64,000 nt of DNA. It comes from Hirudinaria manillensis. Taxonomy: Eukaryota > Annelida > Clitellata > Hirudinida > Hirudinidae. Shown piece by piece: positions 60,472 to 64,000 of the stretch (positions within the stretch are counted from its first letter, which is position 1; each line of letters starts with the position of its first letter). The position numbers and the translations under genes are program-made. Below the pieces are notes generated by a model. The model did no database searches. It was not told where the DNA came from and saw nothing but the letters and a program-made list of their open reading frames with translations. The DNA lies in assembly GCA_034509925.1 (NCBI GenBank), contig CM067531.1, forward strand, positions 4,372,001 through 4,436,000, given 5' to 3'.

Positions 60472-63440
60472 GGTCGAAGCTGATGAGGGAGGAGTCTGAC
60501 AATTACTTGTCCGACCTGGAAGCTCGCCTCTTGCTGAAAACATCACCCACTCCATCGATCAAGGAAAGGTCACTGAGCACCGCTTCCTCACCTTTGCGTA
60601 AAAGGATCTCCACTCCTTCGAGTTCGTCTGGTCACAGAAGCGACAAGCTCAGTCGCAGGCAGCGCTTCTGGTGCAACTTCAAGCAAAAGACATCGGTTCA
60701 CTTTCGATCGAAAGCCTCAGAAGCGGATGAGAAGCCAAAGAAGAGGTGGAATGTTGACACGAAAGTCATGAACAGGGACCGATTCAAAAAGTTCCTCAAC
60801 TTGGACTTCACGAAAGTTGAACGCGAAACCGATGAACATTCGGACGATGTCTTCCTTACTCCGAGTCTCGAAGGCGTTGAAGGATCGGTATGGAGTTTCG
60901 TTCCATTTTCATTTTAATTAATTTTCTAAAATTTAATTAATTAATTTATTTATACATTTTTTTCATTTATTCCTATTCACGTTTTTTATATAATTCAATT
61001 TTAATTGAATATCACCATCAATATGGCATTGATAAGACGTTTATCACGCTTTTGCCTGCTAAATCTCCCGCCAGAAATACGTCACAGACGATTAAATTAG
61101 ACGAAATGTTTTGATCATCTCTTCTTTTTTCCTTGGATTTTTTCCTTCCTCCGGCAGTTTCTATTTTTAGACTCGTACTTCGCAGTACGTGGTACTTTGA
61201 TTATCCAAGAATGAATTTATCGCTCTATAAATAAATTATTTACTGAATACATTTGTTTTTTGCTTAACATTGTATGAGGATTATTGTATATTATCCTGAA
61301 AATAACGAAATTATGAGGAAAAATAGAGAGAGATTATCGCCCGCTCTTTTTACGAATTCTTTTTCATTCTCTCAAGAACAAAAGTCTAAGTTAAAAATGA
61401 CATTGAAGGGTTTGGCAGCTGATATAACGGAATTAAGTGCTGGAACGTTTAAACTTGGTGAAGATGCTTCTTGAATTGAAGTTGAAAAGTCAGAAAAACC
61501 AATGAGCCAAGGATGCAATTCGTCTGAACTTAAGATAATAATAAGGGGGAGTTCAATGGTTGGTCACAAGTCAAATGGATTCCAGCTTAAATGATCGCAT
61601 CGTGTATTCCAGCCGATACTCTTAGGTACCATTAATCCTAATGTAATAAGTAGAATTAGAATTTCCTTTTAAAACATTTTCAATATGTTATAAAAGATAT
61701 TTTGTTCAATTCTTAAAACTCTGACGATCAAAAACACACCAAAAAAACATGACAATGAAAACTCTCCGAATATAAAAAGCTTTTTTGAATGAGACTGAGA
61801 CTCTATAGTGGAGGCCTTCAATAATGCCTTTTAATTTAATAAATAATAATATTTTTTTAATTTTATTAAAATTGTTGAAATTCTGTTTCGTTATAATTAC
61901 CAATATAATTCTGAAATTCTATAGTGTTTTGAATTCCATAAGTTATTCAAAGTGCTTGAGAAGTGCCCCTTCATTTGAGACAACAACATACACACAAAAA
62001 GAACAGGATGCGATGAGTTTTCTGCCAATTAGATAATTATGAAAATGTGGCTAAATATTTTTGTTGCATTTCTTTTACAGGACATTCATATGTTCGTCCA
62101 TTCATTCGTTCATTCATTCGTTCACTCAATCATATGTCATCACTCGATTTAATTATTGCATTGCATTGCATTACTGCCGCTATATTATTGAAATGTGGTA
62201 TATTATTATAATGACCATCAGTTAACAGCATCAACAGTGGTTTTAAAACAGAGACTTAAAAACAACGGAACTTGTAGAAACTCGTTACTTGTTACTTGTA
62301 AACTCACGTTTTTAAAATGAACAGAAATTGTGAGGCGAACTGAAGTTGACATTTTGAAAGCCAGATTTGATTAACTGCACCGAAAGAAATCTCATGGAAA
62401 AAAATATAAAAATAAAAAAAAAACTCTTCGCATCTTCTAATTAAGTCTCTTGAGATCTTATTGCTCCCAATGATATCTTATATCAGTCGAAAAATGTTTT
62501 TTAAACTAAGATCATTAATGCTCGAGGCGCAATTGCAAGTAAATTGGGTGCAAGTAATATTAGTGGTCTTAAGAGCCCTTCAGTTTTCAGATTAAACAAA
62601 CAGAAAAATATAAAAAAAACATTTTCAAGTTGATGTTGCTTAAAAACAAACATCGCGTAAGAGGAACGCATTGAAAAGTGAACTTCAACTGCAACTTCAA
62701 CTGCAGATGCTTCTCGTGGACGGAGCTGGAAAATCATCTCAGAACGAGAAAATCGTCCACTGCTTGGACATCCATCTCAAGGAAGGGAAAGATCTCCTTG
62801 TCAAGGATCGTTGTGGTTGGTTTAAAGCCCCTCGAAATTGCCCAACTTCTTCAGTTTGATTGAAGGATTGAAATCGTTTTCAGACAGCCATCTTTTTGTT
62901 CGTATCTGATATGTTTCTATGAATAGCAAAAAAAATATCAAATGTGTAATTCATCGTAAGATTTAAATTATGCAAGGGTATTATTTCGCGATGAGATCCT
63001 TTCAAAGCAGCAGATGTTGGTCATTAGAAATGTCGAGAATTTATGAGTTACCATTTAACTGAACTCAGCACTCAGAAGTCGAAATCGATAAGTTTTCTCA
63101 GCAGTCGATTTGCTTTTAACTTGCACGGCAATAAATTACATAGCAAATAAAAAAAAAAGAAGATACCTTCCACTCTTCTGGATCAGCTGGAAAATTTATT
63201 TTTGACTTTCCCAGGAACGAGCGATCCGTACGTGAAGTTCAAAATAGGGACGAAGCTGATGTACAAAAGTAGAATCATCGACAAGAACTTGAATCCGGTT
63301 TGGAACGAGAGGTTCACGCTGAAAGTCGAAGACTTGTTCGTCCCCATTCAAGTCCAGGTGTACGACCACGACCTTGGTCTCCTCATGGACGACTTCATGG
63401 GGGAGGCGTACATCGAACCTGCCACCCTCTGTCTCGACCA
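60472..63440 (+). CDS. MCTP-like protein, N-terminal region and first C2 domain (partial)
   Basis: Recognised exons are 60472-60887, 62707-62815 and 63215-63440, all closing in phase; the gene continues past the window. The first exon is Ser/Arg/Lys-rich (YLSDLEARLLLKTSPTPSIK and on) without known domain. The second and third form a C2 domain: LDIHLKEGKDLLVKDRCG, then TSDPYVKFKIGTK, KNLNPVWNERFTLKVED and VYDHDLGLLMDDFMGEAYIE. The aspartates in KDRCGTSD and YDHD are the usual Ca2+-binding loop positions. This arrangement is that of the first C2 of MCTP proteins, ER-anchored Ca2+ sensors acting in membrane traffic and synapses. The start codon is upstream and unseen: exon 60472 begins with two bases of a split codon after an AG acceptor. 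Later C2 domains and membrane segments lie outside. Confidence 0.82.
62095..62130. repeat. TTCA/TTCG tetranucleotide repeat in MCTP intron
   Basis: Eight or nine imperfect tetranucleotides, of the same type as at 31221-31317. Confidence 0.8.
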
Positions 63441-64000
63441 GTAAGCACTTGGGGTATATTTGGTTCGAAGGAATTGCATTTCAATACCTGGGAATCCCAA
63501 TTGGTTCCAATGGGTTTGCTGCAAACCTTTTTATTTTTTTTTATTTTCGAGAAATACAAATGATGTTTGTCTCTCGATGCTTATGTTTCTTGAATGTTTT
63601 CAATTTGTTTGAAATCAACAACCAATGATTTACTGCTTTTGTCAAAGGAATGTCGGTGGTAATTGTTGAAAGAGGATTATTTTTGCTCCAGAAAGGTACC
63701 CACGAATAAGCGTACGTTGCGTGTATTTGACGAACGAAGAACACATAGAATGGAAATGTGTTTAAACCAACAGGGTCATAAGTGCAATGCTTAATGATAA
63801 GGATGCAATAATCAACTCGTTACTTTATCAAATACATGATTACTATTGTTATAACAAATATTGCCATAAAAATAATTACATTATTATTTATTTGAATGCT
63901 CTAAAGGCAACTTGTTATTATAAATAATATTAATAATAATAAAATAATAATAATTATTATTATTTGATATTCAATATCAAAATAACAATTATAATAATAT
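63441..64000. other. MCTP intron at right edge
   Basis: It begins with the GT donor after 63440 (GACCA|GTAAGC). AT-rich sequence with ATT/AAT triplets occurs near the end. No further exon was recognised. Confidence 0.6.

Overview
The window is AT-rich DNA from a multicellular animal. Coding regions are split by many introns with conventional GT-AG ends, intergenic DNA is full of trinucleotide and pentanucleotide microsatellites, and every recognisable gene belongs to a family found across bilaterians. The serotonin receptor resembles the arthropod/protostome 5-HT2 type more than the vertebrate type, so an invertebrate is most likely, possibly a lophotrochozoan such as an annelid. The species cannot be named from this sequence alone. 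No prokaryotic, viral, rRNA or tRNA gene was recognised.

Layout from left to right. 1-1486 (-) is the 5' part of glucose-6-phosphate dehydrogenase, running off the left edge. 1487-8962 is intergenic, with a MITE-like element and two very large microsatellites. 8963-17182 (+) is a 5-HT2-like receptor in two exons around a 6-kb intron. 19205-30996 (+) is a complete 16-exon LRCH protein (leucine-rich repeats plus calponin homology). 35821-37074 (+) is an intronless SoxB-type HMG gene. 40755-43377 (-) is rabenosyn-5, and 43933-50542 (+) is the alpha subunit of AP-2; these two are head to head across about 0.55 kb. 52261-53340 (+) is a long-isoform TSC22/bunched gene. 54361-57879 (+) is a CEP63/DEUP1-like coiled-coil gene with an unresolved 5' end. 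57880-60471 is intergenic or intronic and holds nested MITEs. 60472-63440 (+) is part of an MCTP gene (multiple C2 domains, transmembrane), running off the right edge.

Exon models were built by hand. For each gene I matched the protein to the family, chose splice sites with GT/GC/AT and AG/AC ends, and checked that the reading phase closes through every exon. The phase closes for G6PD, the receptor, LRCH, rabenosyn (one acceptor had to be chosen by phase), AP-2 alpha (965 codons), TSC22, CEP63-like and the MCTP part.

The genes do not form one pathway. The clearest functional pairing is rabenosyn-5 and AP-2 alpha, both endocytic-trafficking proteins with adjacent start codons. I saw no sign of a wholly new biological system. 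The observations most worth a second look are a textbook AT-AC (U12-type) intron in AP-2 alpha, a candidate 18-nt microexon beside GC-AG introns in G6PD, loss of the helix-6 proline in the 5-HT2-like receptor, a short rabenosyn without the C-terminal Rab5/NPF region, an in-frame 84-bp LRCH intron, and the nested MITEs.
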